From positions 3,804,501-3,868,500 of the forward strand of contig NC_006270.3 of assembly GCF_000011645.1 (NCBI RefSeq): a DNA stretch of 64,000 nucleotides, given 5' to 3'. The notes beneath the pieces are model-generated. The model was not told the DNA's origin and made no database searches. It was given only the letters and a program-made list of their open reading frames with translations. The position numbers were made by a program, and so were the translations under genes. Shown here piece after piece: positions 15,819-24,290 of the stretch. The stretch is from Bacillus licheniformis DSM 13 = ATCC 14580. Its GTDB lineage: Bacteria > Bacillota > Bacilli > Bacillales > Bacillaceae. Numbering within the stretch: position 1 is the first letter of the stretch; every line of letters starts with the position of its first letter.

Positions 15819-16769
15819 TTGTATGATCTTCACACGCACTTTATACCGCGCGATGTGCTGCTTTGGCTGGAAGACAATGAAAAGAGAGTCCACGCTGTCC
15901 GCGAAAAAAAGGCTGGATGCCAAGCGGAGTTTTTGACGGTCAATCACAAATGGGGCTTTGAATTAAAAGAGCTTTTCTACCAGGAGGCTTTATATTTGGA
16001 AGCCCAGCAGGAGGCCGGCGTCACACACTCATTGGTATCGCCGGTTCCCCAGCTTTTCCTTTACGATCTCGCCGAAGAAATCACGGACGAATTATCTTTT
16101 GTATACAACAAAGCGCTTGCCGAATGGGTTAAAAAATACGACGGCCGCCTCTCGGGACTCGGCACAGTCCCGCTGAACAGCCCTTCAAAGGCGAGCGAGC
16201 GCCTGAATGAAGCGATGAACAACGGGCTTAAAGGAGCGATTATCGGACCCGGCGCTTCGCAACTACTTCTCTCGGACGAAGCATTTACACCGTTTTGGGA
16301 AACGGCTGATAGAAGAAAAGCGATTATCTTTATACATCCGCTCCTTTCTGAAGATCCGCGGCTCCGCCGCAGGATGCTGCCAAACTTGATCGGCGTTCCG
16401 TGGGAAACGACGATTTGTGCCGCAGACCTTTTGTTAAGCGGGTTTACAGACCGGTTTCGCAATGTGAAAATTCTTTTGGCCCACGGAGGCGGCTTTTTGC
16501 CTTATCAGATCGGAAGACTGAACAAAGGGTATGACAAATGGGCCGGCGTTTCTTCATCGCTTTCGGCTCCGCCGCGCGAATATTTGCGGAAGTTTTGGTT
16601 TGATGGTGTGCTATGGGAGCAAGAAAGCGCGGCATATTTGAAGAAGCTTGTCGGAGAAGACCGCCTTGTTCCGGGTTCCGATTTTCCTTTCGACCTTTGT
16701 CAGTGGCCGCCTCTCGATCCCGGCCGGAAAGGAGCGGAGTCTCTGCTGAATGTAGCGATTGAAGCATAA
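15819..16769 (+). CDS. praH: Amidohydrolase-2 family decarboxylase, probable 5-carboxy-2-hydroxymuconate-6-semialdehyde decarboxylase (PraH)
   Basis: A 316-residue metal-dependent decarboxylase of the ACMSD type. Metal and catalytic motifs are present: HTH (His5, His7), IHPLL, LLAHGGGFLPYQIGR and GSDFPFD. ACMSD-like enzymes decarboxylate carboxy-muconic semialdehydes; here the substrate would be the protocatechuate 2,3-cleavage product, giving 2-hydroxymuconic semialdehyde for the dehydrogenase. The start is TTG (MYDLHTHF) with GGGGG 8 nt upstream; an earlier TTG overlaps that site. Co-transcribed with the IclR gene. It is on the other strand from the main operon. Confidence 0.82.
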   Translation: MYDLHTHFIPRDVLLWLEDNEKRVHAVREKKAGCQAEFLTVNHKWGFELKELFYQEALYLEAQQEAGVTHSLVSPVPQLFLYDLAEEITDELSFVYNKALAEWVKKYDGRLSGLGTVPLNSPSKASERLNEAMNNGLKGAIIGPGASQLLLSDEAFTPFWETADRRKAIIFIHPLLSEDPRLRRRMLPNLIGVPWETTICAADLLLSGFTDRFRNVKILLAHGGGFLPYQIGRLNKGYDKWAGVSSSLSAPPREYLRKFWFDGVLWEQESAAYLKKLVGEDRLVPGSDFPFDLCQWPPLDPGRKGAESLLNVAIEA

Positions 16770-16801
16770 AAAAAGGCGAACCTCTTCAGGTTCACCTTTT
16801 T
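16768..16801. terminator. Terminator between praH and pta
   Basis: Stem AAAAGGCGAACCT with AGGTTCACCTTTT (one C/A mismatch), loop CTTC, T tail on the + strand and A-rich flank for the - strand. Separates convergent genes. Confidence 0.8.
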
Positions 16802-16812
16802 CAGGAAGCCTA

Positions 16813-17784
16813 TTACAGAGCTTGAGCCGCCGTAATCAGCGCAAGATTATAAACGTCCTCAGCGTTGCACCCTCTGGACAGGTCGTTTACAGGCATGTTC
16901 AGCCCTTGCAGAATCGGACCGACCGCTTCAAAGTTGCCGAGGCGCTGAGCGATTTTATAGCCGATATTCCCCGCTTCAAGGCTTGGGAAAACAAATACGT
17001 TTGCATCTCCTTTAATGACGGAGTCCGGCGCTTTTTTCTCAGCGACAGACGGAACGAATGCCGCGTCAAATTGGAATTCGCCGTCAAGTGTAAGCTCAGG
17101 CGCTTTTTCTTTTGCGATTGCAACCGCGTTGGCTACTTTTTCAGTTTCGTCTGATTTTGCCGAACCTTTTGTTGAAAAGCTGAGCATGGCGACACGAGGT
17201 TCGATGTCGAACATTTTCGCTGTGTTCGCACTTTCGATTGCGATTTCCGCAAGGTCCTGGCTGTCAGGCGCAATGTTGATCGCACAGTCTGCGAATACGT
17301 ACTGCTCATCGCCGCGCGCCATGATAAAGACGCCTGATGTTTTCTTCACGCCTTCTTTTGTTTTAATAATTTGCAGCGCCGGGCGAACCGTATCCGCTGT
17401 TGAATGAGCCGCACCGCTGACAAGGCCGTCGGCAAGCCCTTTATAAACAAGCATCGTTCCAAAGTAGTTTTCGTCTAAAAGGATTTGGCGGGCCTGCTCT
17501 TCCGTCGCTTTGCCTTTGCGGCGTTCAACGAAAGCCTGAACAAGGTCTTCCATCCCTTCATATGTATGAGGATCGTATATGTCAACGCCATCCAGCGTTA
17601 AATTCAACCCGTTTGCTTTATCTTTGATTTCCTGCTCGTTTCCTACAAGGATCGGCTTTAACACGTTGTTTCCGGCCAATTTGTTGACAGCTGTAAGAAT
17701 ACGCTCGTCCAAACCTTCCGGAAATACGATTTTAACTCCTTTTCCTGCTACTTTTCCCTGCACTGTTGTAAATAGATCTGCCAC
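16813..17784 (-). CDS. pta: Phosphate acetyltransferase
   Basis: A 323-residue Pta, the same length as the B. subtilis enzyme. It interconverts acetyl-CoA and acetyl phosphate in overflow metabolism. Conserved blocks include IVFPEGLDERIL, GLADGLVSGAAHSTADTVRPALQIIKT, FADCAINIAPD and PVNDLSRGC. Start is GTG with AAGGAGGG 6 nt upstream. Promoter and a CcpA site are seen upstream, consistent with glucose activation of this gene in B. subtilis. Confidence 0.96.
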   Translation of the reverse strand: MADLFTTVQGKVAGKGVKIVFPEGLDERILTAVNKLAGNNVLKPILVGNEQEIKDKANGLNLTLDGVDIYDPHTYEGMEDLVQAFVERRKGKATEEQARQILLDENYFGTMLVYKGLADGLVSGAAHSTADTVRPALQIIKTKEGVKKTSGVFIMARGDEQYVFADCAINIAPDSQDLAEIAIESANTAKMFDIEPRVAMLSFSTKGSAKSDETEKVANAVAIAKEKAPELTLDGEFQFDAAFVPSVAEKKAPDSVIKGDANVFVFPSLEAGNIGYKIAQRLGNFEAVGPILQGLNMPVNDLSRGCNAEDVYNLALITAAQAL

Positions 17785-17830
17785 TATATACCCTCCTTGA
17801 AAGTGTCACAAATACTTCATTTCTCTATTA

Positions 17831-17887
17831 AGCATACTCTTTTGTGATATAAATTCAATCCTTCTGTATTTTATTATAACGTTTACA
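17831..17887 (-). promoter_or_regulatory. pta promoter with upstream cre site
   Basis: On the - strand TTGAAT, 16 nt, TATGCT, and upstream of it TGTAAACGTTATAA (17874-17887), which matches the cre consensus TGWAANCGNTNWCA at 13 of 14 positions. The cre is centred near -56 relative to the predicted start, the position used by CcpA for activation. Confidence 0.7.
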
Positions 17888-18073
17888 CTTTTTAAACGCT
17901 TTTTTTAATTAATTTAATTTCAGAAAGGCTTTAAACACTTCTATTAGTATATAACAGCCTTTCCCAGTTATACGACAGATGGTCACCTTTTGTTCAAAAC
18001 TTCTAAACGGATAAAACGCGGCAAACTATGATATGATGAAGACAAGTACATACAAATTGGGAGTGATTGCAAA

Positions 18074-18838
18074 ATGAGCGAACAGCAAAAAACGAATGAA
18101 GCCGCACAAACGCTTGACGGCTGGTATGCCCTTCACGATTTCCGGACAATGGACTGGTCCGCATGGAAAATGCTTTCAAGCGATGAGCGCCAGATCATTA
18201 TCAGCGAATTTACCGGCCTTCTTGAAAAATGGGGAGCTGCCCAAAAAGAAGGAAACGGAAGCCATACGCTTTACAGCATCGTCGGCCAGAAAGCGGACTT
18301 CATGCTGATGATTTTGCGCCCTACGATGGAGGAATTAAATCAAATCGAACTCGAGTTCAATAAATCCAAACTCGCTGAATACACGATACCTGCTTATTCA
18401 TACGTATCCGTTGTCGAGCTGAGCAACTATATGGGAAGCGGAGACGGAGACCCTTACGAAAATCCGCAAGTGCGGGCGCGCCTGTACCCTGAGCTCCCGG
18501 ATGCCAAATATGTCTGCTTCTATCCGATGGATAAAAGAAGATCGGGCGATGACAACTGGTACATGCTGTCTATGGAAGAGAGAAGAAACTTGATGCGCAG
18601 CCACGGAATGATCGGACGCGGCTATGCGGGAAAAGTAAAACAGATTATTACCGGCTCAATCGGATTTGACGATTATGAGTGGGGTGTCACGCTCTTTTCA
18701 GATGATGTGCTTCAGTTCAAAAAGCTCGTCTATGAAATGCGCTTTGATGAAGTAAGCGCCCGCTACGGTGAATTCGGTTCGTTCTTTGTCGGCAACCGCC
18801 TTGCAAAAGAACAGCTGCCTGCATTTTTGCATGTGTAA
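18074..18838 (+). CDS. hemQ: Coproheme decarboxylase HemQ (YwfI)
   Basis: A 254-residue chlorite-dismutase-family protein, the length of B. subtilis HemQ. It performs the last step of Gram-positive haem synthesis, converting coproheme to haem b. The catalytic tyrosine lies in AKYVCFYPMDKRR (Tyr146) and the haem-ligand histidine in MRSHGMIGRGYAGKVKQI (His177). GGGAG is well placed before the ATG. Located divergently from pta as in B. subtilis. A strong terminator follows. Confidence 0.93.
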   Translation: MSEQQKTNEAAQTLDGWYALHDFRTMDWSAWKMLSSDERQIIISEFTGLLEKWGAAQKEGNGSHTLYSIVGQKADFMLMILRPTMEELNQIELEFNKSKLAEYTIPAYSYVSVVELSNYMGSGDGDPYENPQVRARLYPELPDAKYVCFYPMDKRRSGDDNWYMLSMEERRNLMRSHGMIGRGYAGKVKQIITGSIGFDDYEWGVTLFSDDVLQFKKLVYEMRFDEVSARYGEFGSFFVGNRLAKEQLPAFLHV

Positions 18839-18842
18839 TGAT

Positions 18843-18881
18843 AAAAAAGCTCCAAAGGCCGAGGTCTTTGGAGCTTTTTTG
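18843..18881. terminator. Bidirectional terminator after hemQ
   Basis: AAAAAGCTCCAAAG pairing with CTTTGGAGCTTTTT around loop of six, T run on the + strand and A run (Ts on - strand) on the other side. Confidence 0.9.
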
Positions 18882-18886
18882 CCTAT

Positions 18887-19429
18887 TTACTTGCAGTTGC
18901 ACGGCTGTGTAGGCGGAGTCGCCCGTTTTTGCACTTCGATTGAAGATTCGGCATAGAAAGTCGATCCGAGCCCCAGTACTCTGTTCTCCGCCCGGAATGT
19001 ATACTTTCCTGCGGCAGGCAGCGTTTTGTTGGCCAGCACCAGCTTAAACTCCGCAATGCCCAGCAGATCAATTGTAAGCGGCAGCCTTACCGTTTTTCCG
19101 TTGTTCAAAATTTGCCCTGTTGTCAGCGCTCTTCCATTCACCGTATCTTTCGTTGTGGCGGAAAATCCCGACGGCAAAGTAAATTCAACCGTTCCCAGCG
19201 CCAAGATTGAGTTAGGACGATATGTTAACTCAATATCCGAGAACGACCACTCCTGTTTGCTGGCGCCTGTTATCACCGAATACAAGGAAGCGCTCGCAGC
19301 CGGGCGGTAGACAGATTCAGTTTTTGTTGTTTGGGCGCTGGCCTGGAACGAAGGCAGGAAAATCGAAGCCATCATCACGAGACTAACCGCCAAGATTGAC
19401 AATTTAGAACGATACATTCTTTTCAACAC
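18887..19429 (-). CDS. Secreted protein of unknown function
   Basis: A 180-residue protein with a clear signal peptide (basic start, hydrophobic core LSILAVSLVMMASIFLP, cleavage near FQASAQ, about residue 32). The mature part is Ser/Thr-rich and beta-like (VEFTLPSGFSATTKDTVNGRALTTGQILNNGKTVRLPL), reminiscent of an Ig-like or surface-protein module, and ends in PCNCK with two cysteines. I do not recognise the family. Start is GTG with GGGGG 7 nt upstream. Its promoter carries a perfect palindrome (separate entry), so expression is probably controlled. Confidence 0.75.
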   Translation of the reverse strand: MLKRMYRSKLSILAVSLVMMASIFLPSFQASAQTTKTESVYRPAASASLYSVITGASKQEWSFSDIELTYRPNSILALGTVEFTLPSGFSATTKDTVNGRALTTGQILNNGKTVRLPLTIDLLGIAEFKLVLANKTLPAAGKYTFRAENRVLGLGSTFYAESSIEVQKRATPPTQPCNCK

Positions 19430-19455
19430 AGCAATTCCCCCAAGTCATCATTTTT

Positions 19456-19484
19456 TTCATATTCGTCATGACGAAAGCGTGCAA
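19456..19484 (-). promoter_or_regulatory. Promoter of the secreted protein gene with a palindromic operator in the spacer
   Basis: TTGCAC, 17 nt, TATGAA on the - strand. The spacer contains the perfect 14-bp palindrome TTCGTCATGACGAA (19462-19475). A bound dimer there would block RNA polymerase. About 27 nt separate the -10 from the start codon. Confidence 0.6.
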
Positions 19485-19719
19485 GAAAGATGTAAAATCA
19501 AGCAACGCCTTCTTTCCAAAGCGCCGGCACTTTGGTGATTTCTATTAAAAACTACCATTTTTTCTGCTTGTAGTAAATGTTTTCCATGTCATATTTTTAA
19601 AATAAATGCAAAATAATAGAATTTAACCAGGCGTTGTTCCTCTTGATTTTCTCCGCTGTGCTTTAGTAAAGGACAAAAGGCCTGCCCGCTTCCCTTCTCT
19701 TCATTCTCCTGATTTTTTG

Positions 19720-19748
19720 TTGACAAACGATGGATCTGGCTGTACATT
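19720..19748 (+). promoter_or_regulatory. Promoter of the Ktr gene
   Basis: TTGACA, 17 nt, TACATT, about 97 nt before the start codon. The rest of the 416-nt gap from 19430 holds the divergent promoter above and a CCAAAG-N8-CTTTGG hairpin at 19516-19535. No sign of the ydaO-type c-di-AMP riboswitch found before ktrAB in B. subtilis was seen. Confidence 0.65.
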
Positions 19749-19806
19749 ATTGACATTATTGAAGCATCACGAACCGAGTTTATGATTGACATAACCTTGC
19801 TTTTTC

Positions 19807-19827
19807 TCCATTCATGTTTTGAATGGA
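19807..19827 (+). promoter_or_regulatory. Leader hairpin just before the Ktr ribosome binding site
   Basis: TCCATTC, 7 nt, GAATGGA forms a 7-bp stem a few nt upstream of AGAAAGGAA. It could affect translation initiation; no switching partner was identified. Confidence 0.4.
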
Positions 19828-19845
19828 TGAAGAAAGGAACGAAAA

Positions 19846-21192
19846 ATGCCTAAATTGGTTTCTTCAAATCTTGTAAAAGGTAAGATCATCAATATTAGTC
19901 CGCCGCAGACGCTGGCTCTTAGTTTCTTGATTATCATTGCGATCGGGGCTTGTTTATTGAAGCTGCCTGGCGCCTCCACTACTTATATCTCATGGGTGGA
20001 TGCTTTATTTACGGCCACCTCGGCAACTACGGTAACTGGCCTTGTTGTTGTAGATACAGGGGCAGATTTTACAGTTTTCGGACAAACCGTTATTATGTGC
20101 CTGATTCAAATCGGCGGGCTCGGCTTAATGACGTTTGCCGTCCTCGTCGTCATGATGATCGGCAAAAAAATCGGCTTGCAGCAGCGGATTCTTGTTCAAG
20201 AAGCATTTAACCAGACTTCTTTAGGCGGGCTTGTCCGCTTGGTCAAGCACCTGTTTATTTTCACGATTGTCATAGAATTTGTGGCGTTTCTGATCCTTTC
20301 GATCAGATGGGTTCCTGAATATGGTTTGCAAAAAGGCTTGTTTCATAGTTTGTTTAACACGATTTCAGCCTTTAACAATGCGGGATTTTCCCTGTGGCCT
20401 GACAACTTGTCTCAATATGTCGGCGATCCGATTGTCAACCTTGTCATCACAGGCCTTTTCATTACAGGGGGAATCGGCTTTACCGTTCTGCTGGATTTAT
20501 GGACAAAGCGAAACTTCCGGAAATTATCGCTGCATTCCAAGCTCATGATCGTTGGAACATTGATCATCAATACGACAGCCGCGTTGCTGATTTTCATTTT
20601 AGAATACTCGAATCCGGGTACGCTCGGCGGACTGCCTTTGGCCGACAAAATGTGGGGCGCTTACTTCCAAGGCGTGACACCGAGAACTGCCGGATTCAAT
20701 ACGCTTGATATCGCCCAGATGACAACGCCGTCCCTCCTGTTAATCATCGTTTTGATGTTTATCGGAGCCGGAAGTGCGTCAACGGGAAGCGGAATTAAAC
20801 TGACAACGTATATCGTGATGATCTTGGCGACGATCACCTTTTTAAGGGGGAAAAGCGAGACGGTTGTGTTCAAAAGGGCGATTAAGATGAAAACCATTTT
20901 AAGAGCTTTAGCCATCATTGTGATCAGTTTTTTATTCGTGCTTTTCGCATTATTTATATTGACGATCACAGAGAATGCCCCATTTTTGAAAATCGTCTTT
21001 GAAGTATTTTCCGCTTTCGGAACAGTCGGCCTGTCGATGGGACTGACACCTGATTTAACGGCCGCAGGCAAAGCGGTTATCATGATGATGATGTTTATCG
21101 GCCGCGTCGGGCCTCTGACTATGGCGTTTACGCTGGCCAAGCCGAAGAAGGCGCCGATCCGCCATCCTGAAGATGAAGTGATTACAGGCTAA
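19846..21192 (+). CDS. Ktr-type potassium uptake membrane subunit (KtrB/KtrD family)
   Basis: A 448-residue K+ channel subunit of the Trk/Ktr/HKT superfamily with four pore repeats. Filter-region glycines are visible in TSATTVTGL, SAFNNAGFS, TPRTAGFN and SAFGTVGLS, with the expected eight main membrane segments. It forms a dimer that pairs with a cytosolic KtrA/KtrC RCK ring to import K+ with Na+ dependence. No regulator gene is adjacent, as for ktrD in B. subtilis. Whether it is the KtrB or KtrD orthologue, or an extra paralogue, cannot be settled here. Confidence 0.88.
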   Translation: MPKLVSSNLVKGKIINISPPQTLALSFLIIIAIGACLLKLPGASTTYISWVDALFTATSATTVTGLVVVDTGADFTVFGQTVIMCLIQIGGLGLMTFAVLVVMMIGKKIGLQQRILVQEAFNQTSLGGLVRLVKHLFIFTIVIEFVAFLILSIRWVPEYGLQKGLFHSLFNTISAFNNAGFSLWPDNLSQYVGDPIVNLVITGLFITGGIGFTVLLDLWTKRNFRKLSLHSKLMIVGTLIINTTAALLIFILEYSNPGTLGGLPLADKMWGAYFQGVTPRTAGFNTLDIAQMTTPSLLLIIVLMFIGAGSASTGSGIKLTTYIVMILATITFLRGKSETVVFKRAIKMKTILRALAIIVISFLFVLFALFILTITENAPFLKIVFEVFSAFGTVGLSMGLTPDLTAAGKAVIMMMMFIGRVGPLTMAFTLAKPKKAPIRHPEDEVITG

Positions 21193-21199
21193 TATGCAG

Positions 21200-21231
21200 A
21201 AAGACCGCTCTATTCACGAGCGGTCTTTTTG
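21200..21231 (+). terminator. Terminator after the Ktr gene
   Basis: AAAGACCGCTC and GAGCGGTCTTT around a 7-nt loop, then a T run. Confidence 0.9.
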
Positions 21232-21428
21232 TTTTTCTCTTTCCAACATGATGTGTCGTCATATTCCCTCCCGCCCGTTCATACTGTAAAAGGGATGGGA
21301 AATATTGATCTATCATCTTGAGTCAGCCCACAGCTTTTCAGCCGGATCGTCTTCATAGCAGCACTTTATCATTCCTCATGTATAGATGGTAGGCATGACT
21401 TTGACACAATGAAATGAGGAGGAACGAG

Positions 21429-21965
21429 ATGAAATTTAAAAAAAATCAGTTTCAGCCGCTTCAGGAGCTTGAGATGCCGGATTTCCGGCAGCAAATGGGC
21501 CCCAATCCTTATCCGCAGATGGGGCAGATGGGGCAAATGTACCAGCAGCAGGGACAGCAGCCTTTCACCCAAATGGGAGGGCAGCAATCGTATCAGCAGC
21601 CCGGTCCCCAGCTGACCCAGCCGCAGCCGGCAGGCGTCCAGGTCCCTCCAATGCCTTCAGGACAGCAGCCTTCACCGAGCATCCCAGGCATGCTGCCGCT
21701 TGAGCAATCCTACATTGAAAACATTTTGCGGCTCAATCGCGGAAAAGTGGCAACCGTATATATGACATTCGAAAACAATCCGGAATGGAATGCGAAAGTC
21801 TTTCGGGGAGAAATTGAAGCAGCCGGCCGCGACCACATCATTTTAAGCGACAGAAAAACGGGCACACGCTATTTGCTGCTCATGGTGTATCTTGACTATA
21901 TTACGTTTGATGAGCCGATCACTTATGATTATCCGTATTCAATGGCCTCATATACACCAAGATAA
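21429..21965 (+). CDS. gerQ: Spore coat protein GerQ (YwdL)
   Basis: A 178-residue inner-coat protein needed for cortex lytic enzyme CwlJ localisation and cross-linked by transglutaminase Tgl. The N-terminal half is low complexity, rich in Gln, Pro, Met and Gly with repeated QMGQMGQM and QQ runs; Gln and Lys residues near the start (KFKKNQFQ) are the cross-linking type. The C-terminal half (YIENILRLNRGKVATVYMTFENNPEW...) is the conserved domain. The ATG is chosen for GAGGAGG upstream; an extension of five codons overlaps that site. Divergent sporulation promoter not resolved by eye. Confidence 0.93.
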   Translation: MKFKKNQFQPLQELEMPDFRQQMGPNPYPQMGQMGQMYQQQGQQPFTQMGGQQSYQQPGPQLTQPQPAGVQVPPMPSGQQPSPSIPGMLPLEQSYIENILRLNRGKVATVYMTFENNPEWNAKVFRGEIEAAGRDHIILSDRKTGTRYLLLMVYLDYITFDEPITYDYPYSMASYTPR

Positions 21966-21966
21966 A

Positions 21967-21998
21967 GGTTCGGTTTAACTAAGCCGAACCCTTTTTTT
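21967..21998. terminator. Terminator between gerQ and the lnrN-like gene
   Basis: GGTTCGG and CCGAACC around a 10-nt loop followed by seven Ts on the + strand. Confidence 0.85.
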
Positions 21999-22005
21999 AT
22001 AGATG

Positions 22006-23151
22006 TTAAGCGAAGTTTCTCACATCATTATTGCGTTTGAATTTGTAAATGACGATGAGGAAAAAGACAGCAGCGAAAGCAAACAGAATCATGATATTCA
22101 AATACAGACCTTGAAGCTGCTGTCCCTCCTGCAATTTTGCCAGCGTATCCAACACCCACCGCTGCGGAAGAAAGTCCGCGATTCGCTGTGCGAAAGACGG
22201 CATGATTTCAACCGGCCAAAAACATCCCGACAGCATGATCGTCGGCATAAAAATCAAATTTCGCAATACCCCGGATGACCTGGAGCTGTTTGCAAAGACG
22301 ACTGTGATCAATGCCAGGCCGACCGCGCTCAGCGCAAAGATCAGCAGCACCGCTGCCATCTCCCAAAATGAGATGCCGGTTTCCATCCGGAAAACATATT
22401 TCACCATAATCAATGTTAAAAAGGTTTGGCATGTGATGACAGACATACTGACGGCCACATTGGACATGACGTACTGCCTTGCCGTTATCGGTGTGGTCAA
22501 AAGCCTGAAATACGTTCTGTTCTCTTTTTCCTTTACTAACAGTTCGGTCAAGCTTCCCGCTGAAAAAAGCATCGCCATCAGAAGAAAACCGACCGTCCGC
22601 TCCGTCATGTTTCTATTTTTCGCCGTGTCTTCAATCGTAGATGTTTTGACACTCGTTTCAGAATTCCGGTAATTTTTATACATTTCCTCAAAGCGCTTTT
22701 CATTCCCCTGCGCCGATTTGCCGATTGCGGCGATATTATCAATATAATGATAGACATACGATTTCACGAATCCGGTGATTTCAGCGCCTTTGACAGATGC
22801 GATTGCGATGTGAGCCGGTTCGCCGCTCTGCACGCTTTGAGAAAAGCCTTGTTCAAACGTAATGACGCAATCAAGCTCCCCTGCCGCAACTTGACTTTTC
22901 CCTTCTGCTTCACTGACCGCACTGATGTTGACATTCTCGATCCCCTTCAAAAAATCCTTAGTATCTTCGGCGATTCGTCCGCCGTCATGATTGATGATTC
23001 CGACGCGCAAATCCGTCTTTTCCATGCTTCCCTCTGTCAAAAGCGATACGAATATGCCTAGCAAGGGCAGACATACAAACAGAAAGATATTGATCTTCTT
23101 TTTAAAAGTGACATTCAGTGTGTTTTTGACAAGCCATAGCATTTCTTTCAT
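22006..23151 (-). CDS. ABC-2 type permease (LnrN-like)
   Basis: A 381-residue ABC-2 permease: one N-terminal helix, a large extracytoplasmic domain (about residues 40-180) and five to six C-terminal helices with the conserved FMPTIMLSGCFWPVEIMP. It pairs with the permease gene immediately upstream and the ATPase. The set, order and sizes match LnrLMN (YfiLMN), the linearmycin/polyene exporter of B. subtilis. The ATG overlaps the region just after the stop of the preceding gene and GGGAGGGG precedes it, so translation is probably coupled. Confidence 0.85.
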   Translation of the reverse strand: MKEMLWLVKNTLNVTFKKKINIFLFVCLPLLGIFVSLLTEGSMEKTDLRVGIINHDGGRIAEDTKDFLKGIENVNISAVSEAEGKSQVAAGELDCVITFEQGFSQSVQSGEPAHIAIASVKGAEITGFVKSYVYHYIDNIAAIGKSAQGNEKRFEEMYKNYRNSETSVKTSTIEDTAKNRNMTERTVGFLLMAMLFSAGSLTELLVKEKENRTYFRLLTTPITARQYVMSNVAVSMSVITCQTFLTLIMVKYVFRMETGISFWEMAAVLLIFALSAVGLALITVVFANSSRSSGVLRNLIFMPTIMLSGCFWPVEIMPSFAQRIADFLPQRWVLDTLAKLQEGQQLQGLYLNIMILFAFAAVFFLIVIYKFKRNNDVRNFA

Positions 23152-23152
23152 C

Positions 23153-24274
23153 CTACAGCCCCTCCCTTCTCTGCAATGAGACAACGGCAATCAGCAGAAA
23201 TAACAGGGATAAGCCGATGTTCAGCAAGATGGCAGGCAGCCCTGCCGCTAAATCGTCCGCAAATATGATGTTCATAATAGCTTCGTTCGTCCAGGCGAGC
23301 GGAGACAGGTCTGTGATCAAAGCTAAAACACCTTCCGCATCGTCGACAGGAAAATAAGCGCCCCCGAAAAATGCAACTAGCGGAATCAACACGTTAATGA
23401 TCGCCACTGCCGCTTCCCCCGTTCTCGTCAAATAACTGACGCCGAGGCCGAGGCATACGGCAAACAATACGATGCTGAACAGCACGGCCGCTACAAGCCC
23501 AAGATGCTCTCCCCAGTACGCTTTAAATACGTATTTGCTGACTGCGACGACGGCAAAAATACACAATCCGTTTGTCACAAGATTGCCGATCAGCTTACCC
23601 GCAAAGATCTCGCCTTTATGAACCGGTGCCGCGATCAGCCGGTCGGCTGTTTTTCTAAGCCGCTCCCCCCTTATTAAATAGCTGGCGCTTAATGCACTGT
23701 AAAGCGCGATCAGAGTGGTCATGGCAACCGCATAATAATCCATGGAGCTGGGCTTTCTGTCTGAGCTGAGCGACGTCTCCTTGATATAATTGTCGCCCGG
23801 TGCGTCCCCGAGCACGGCGCCCGCTTGCTCAGGAGCAGCTTTGATGATCTCCGCTGCGGCATTGTACCGGTTTGCAAACGCGGTCAGCATTCCTTGAATA
23901 ATGCTGTTTTTCATACTGTTTTTATCCATTTGGTAAAGCTTGATGCCGCTGTTTTCGATCTCAAGATAAGCATCGTAGTTCCCCTGTTTGATTTCTTGTT
24001 TTTCATCCATATCGGACAACACTTTTTTAAAATGAACGCCGGATGTTTTCGCTTCCTTTACGAATGTTTTAAAGCCTTGCGAAAACGCTCCGTCAGAATT
24101 GTCTTTATACAAAACACGAACCTCGCCGACCGCTGCTTGTTGATCGAAAGCATTCGTCAGCGCAGTGCCTAAAATCATAATCAGTACAATCGGAAATGCC
24201 AGCATAAAAAGGAACGTCCGTTTGTCCCGAAAAGCAGATACAATTTCTTTTTTCGCAATGATGAGTGTATTCAA
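23153..24274 (-). CDS. ABC-2 type permease (LnrM-like)
   Basis: A 373-residue ABC-2 permease with an N-terminal helix (FLFMLAFPIVLIMILG), a large external domain and C-terminal helix bundle containing VLIPLVAFFGGAYFPVDDAEG. Start is TTG with AAAGGAGG 8 nt upstream. It lies 16 nt after the ATPase gene. Probably half of a heterodimeric pore. Confidence 0.85.
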   Translation of the reverse strand: MNTLIIAKKEIVSAFRDKRTFLFMLAFPIVLIMILGTALTNAFDQQAAVGEVRVLYKDNSDGAFSQGFKTFVKEAKTSGVHFKKVLSDMDEKQEIKQGNYDAYLEIENSGIKLYQMDKNSMKNSIIQGMLTAFANRYNAAAEIIKAAPEQAGAVLGDAPGDNYIKETSLSSDRKPSSMDYYAVAMTTLIALYSALSASYLIRGERLRKTADRLIAAPVHKGEIFAGKLIGNLVTNGLCIFAVVAVSKYVFKAYWGEHLGLVAAVLFSIVLFAVCLGLGVSYLTRTGEAAVAIINVLIPLVAFFGGAYFPVDDAEGVLALITDLSPLAWTNEAIMNIIFADDLAAGLPAILLNIGLSLLFLLIAVVSLQRREGL

Positions 24275-24290
24275 ACCTTGGACCTCCTTT

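Noticed and set aside
19430..19845. ydaO-type c-di-AMP riboswitch before the Ktr gene
   Set aside because: None of the conserved ydaO motif blocks could be read in the leader, only a 7-bp hairpin.
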